This document shows positions 55,359 through 55,739 of a stretch of DNA of 55,739 nt, piece by piece. Below the pieces are notes generated by a model, which had not been told where the DNA came from, did no database searches, and was given only the letters and a program-made list of their open reading frames with translations. The stretch's first letter is position 1; the number at the start of each line of letters is the position of its first letter. Origin of the DNA: Edaphobacter sp. (GTDB lineage Bacteria; Acidobacteriota; Terriglobia; Terriglobales; Acidobacteriaceae); contig JAOAPB010000080.1 in NCBI GenBank assembly GCA_025462645.1, positions 1 through 55,739 of the forward strand, read 5' to 3'. Made by a program: the position numbers and the translations under genes.

Positions 55359-55574
55359 TTACAAGGCTTGGTGAACGGGAGGGATGTATTCATCCATAAT
55401 GCGAATGCTGGACATAGCAACATCGTTATGTCTGAGCAACATTCCATCCAACAGCTGAAGCGGTAGAGTGTTCTTTTGAGAACCTGCAGTTTCAGCGTAG
55501 CTCCCGGAACCAAGACGAAACGACAGCCATTCGCTACACTTCCTGTTACACCGAAGGGTAAGGGCGGCCGTAAG
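55359..55574 (-). pseudogene. 71-codon open frame without a start, possible gene remnant
   Basis: The minus-strand frame from after a stop at 55577-55575 down to TAA 55361-55359 reads as plausible protein (LTAALTLRCNRKCSEWLSFR..., ending MSSIRIMDEYIPPVHQAL). The first ATG is near its middle, and there is no ribosome site at the top. It abuts the truncated tRNA, which suggests a gene tail cut by recombination. I do not recognise it. Confidence 0.3.
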
Positions 55575-55582
55575 TTATTGAA

Positions 55583-55625
55583 GGGCCTGTAGCTCAACGG
55601 TTAGAGCAGGGGACTCATAATCCCT
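55583..55625 (+). tRNA. truncated tRNA(CAU) gene, 5' half only
   Basis: GGGCCTG-TA-GCTC-AACGGTTA-GAGC-A-GGGGA-CTCATAA-TCCCT gives a perfect acceptor 5' strand, D-arm and anticodon arm with anticodon CAU. The sequence then leaves tRNA: no variable loop, T-arm (GTTCGA) or acceptor 3' strand is found before the next tRNA. It is therefore a fragment ending at the anticodon stem. CAU could be elongator Met or lysidine-type Ile. Confidence 0.7.
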
Positions 55626-55668
55626 AAATTACGCTTAATTACGGTTGACTATGGTCGATTGCACTAAA

Positions 55669-55689
55669 CTTCGGCAATTGGCGCCGAAG
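55669..55689. repeat. short hairpin between the two tRNA sequences
   Basis: CTTCGGC (55669-55675) pairs perfectly with GCCGAAG (55683-55689) around AATTGGC. It may be a recombination or termination element; nothing else supports it. Confidence 0.35.
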
Positions 55690-55698
55690 CCAACTAAA

Positions 55699-55739
55699 GG
55701 GCCCATAGCTCAATGGTTAGAGCAGGGTGCTCATAACGC
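55699..55739 (+). tRNA. tRNA(CAU) gene, cut by window edge
   Basis: GGGCCCA-TA-GCTC-AATGGTTA-GAGC-A-GGGTG-CTCATAA-CGC runs off the right end. It differs from the truncated upstream copy in the acceptor (GGGCCCA against GGGCCTG) and the anticodon stem, but has the same CAU anticodon loop. Probably the intact functional gene. Confidence 0.7.

Noticed and set aside
1..55739. CRISPR arrays, prophage modules, toxin-antitoxin pairs and restriction systems
   Set aside because: I looked for regular spaced repeats and hallmark genes and saw none; the repeats at 403-3074 are not regularly spaced and have no cas genes.
55583..55739. Group I intron in the tRNA anticodon loop
   Set aside because: Only 73 bases separate the fragment from the next tRNA, and no 3' half of the first tRNA follows.

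Overview
The window looks like chromosomal DNA from a Terriglobia-type Acidobacterium (Edaphobacter/Granulicella/Terriglobus-like). This is inferred from gene content: a TonB-dependent receptor of over 1,100 residues with an N-terminal carboxypeptidase-regulatory-like domain, a TAT-type DUF1080 protein, tandem DUF3147 proteins, a PAP2-Wzi fusion, and a PQQ dehydrogenase with a dihaem cytochrome. No rRNA or other phylogenetic marker is complete enough to prove it.

Layout. 1-3.5 kb is gene-poor: a cut-off LysR regulator, an unknown 162-aa protein, a DUF1080 protein, at least four copies of a small hairpin repeat and a cluster of IS21-like direct repeats. 3.5-7.7 kb carries a CBS-pair protein divergent from an FmdE-like protein. 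It is followed by a Cys-Cys leader peptide, a 34-aa membrane microprotein and a YeiH-type anion exporter, then inorganic pyrophosphatase and two DUF3147 membrane proteins.

7.9-33 kb is a surface-polysaccharide locus. It holds a PAP2-Wzi fusion, then a leftward block (GT2, B12-type radical SAM, GT4, Wzy-like polymerase, a GT-A transferase, a methyltransferase, an acetyltransferase). A shared control region at 18.9-19.1 kb separates it from a rightward block: Wzz, rfbF-rfbG-rfbH, a sugar reductase, a TylF-like methyltransferase, a split transketolase, a Wzx-like flippase and a GT2. A large SLBB exporter (Wza-like) closes the locus. Together these can make, flip, polymerise and export a heteropolysaccharide containing a CDP-derived deoxysugar. 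The transketolase pair suggests a two-carbon-branched sugar.

33-41.7 kb mixes housekeeping genes (gatA, gatC, a DciA-like protein) with more sugar genes: an undecaprenyl-phosphate glycosyl-1-phosphate transferase, rmlC, and an overlapping rmlB-rmlA-rmlD-VOC-gmhB run. These supply the lipid-linked first sugar and dTDP-L-rhamnose.

41.9-55 kb has a small Pro-rich protein, a methyltransferase, and a LacI regulator divergent from a TonB receptor and a secreted GH38 alpha-mannosidase (a probable glycan-uptake locus). A PQQ dehydrogenase/cytochrome c pair follows. The right end has weak, possibly decayed reading frames, a tRNA(CAU) gene cut off after the anticodon stem, and a second tRNA(CAU) gene running off the edge, which resembles an integration hot spot.
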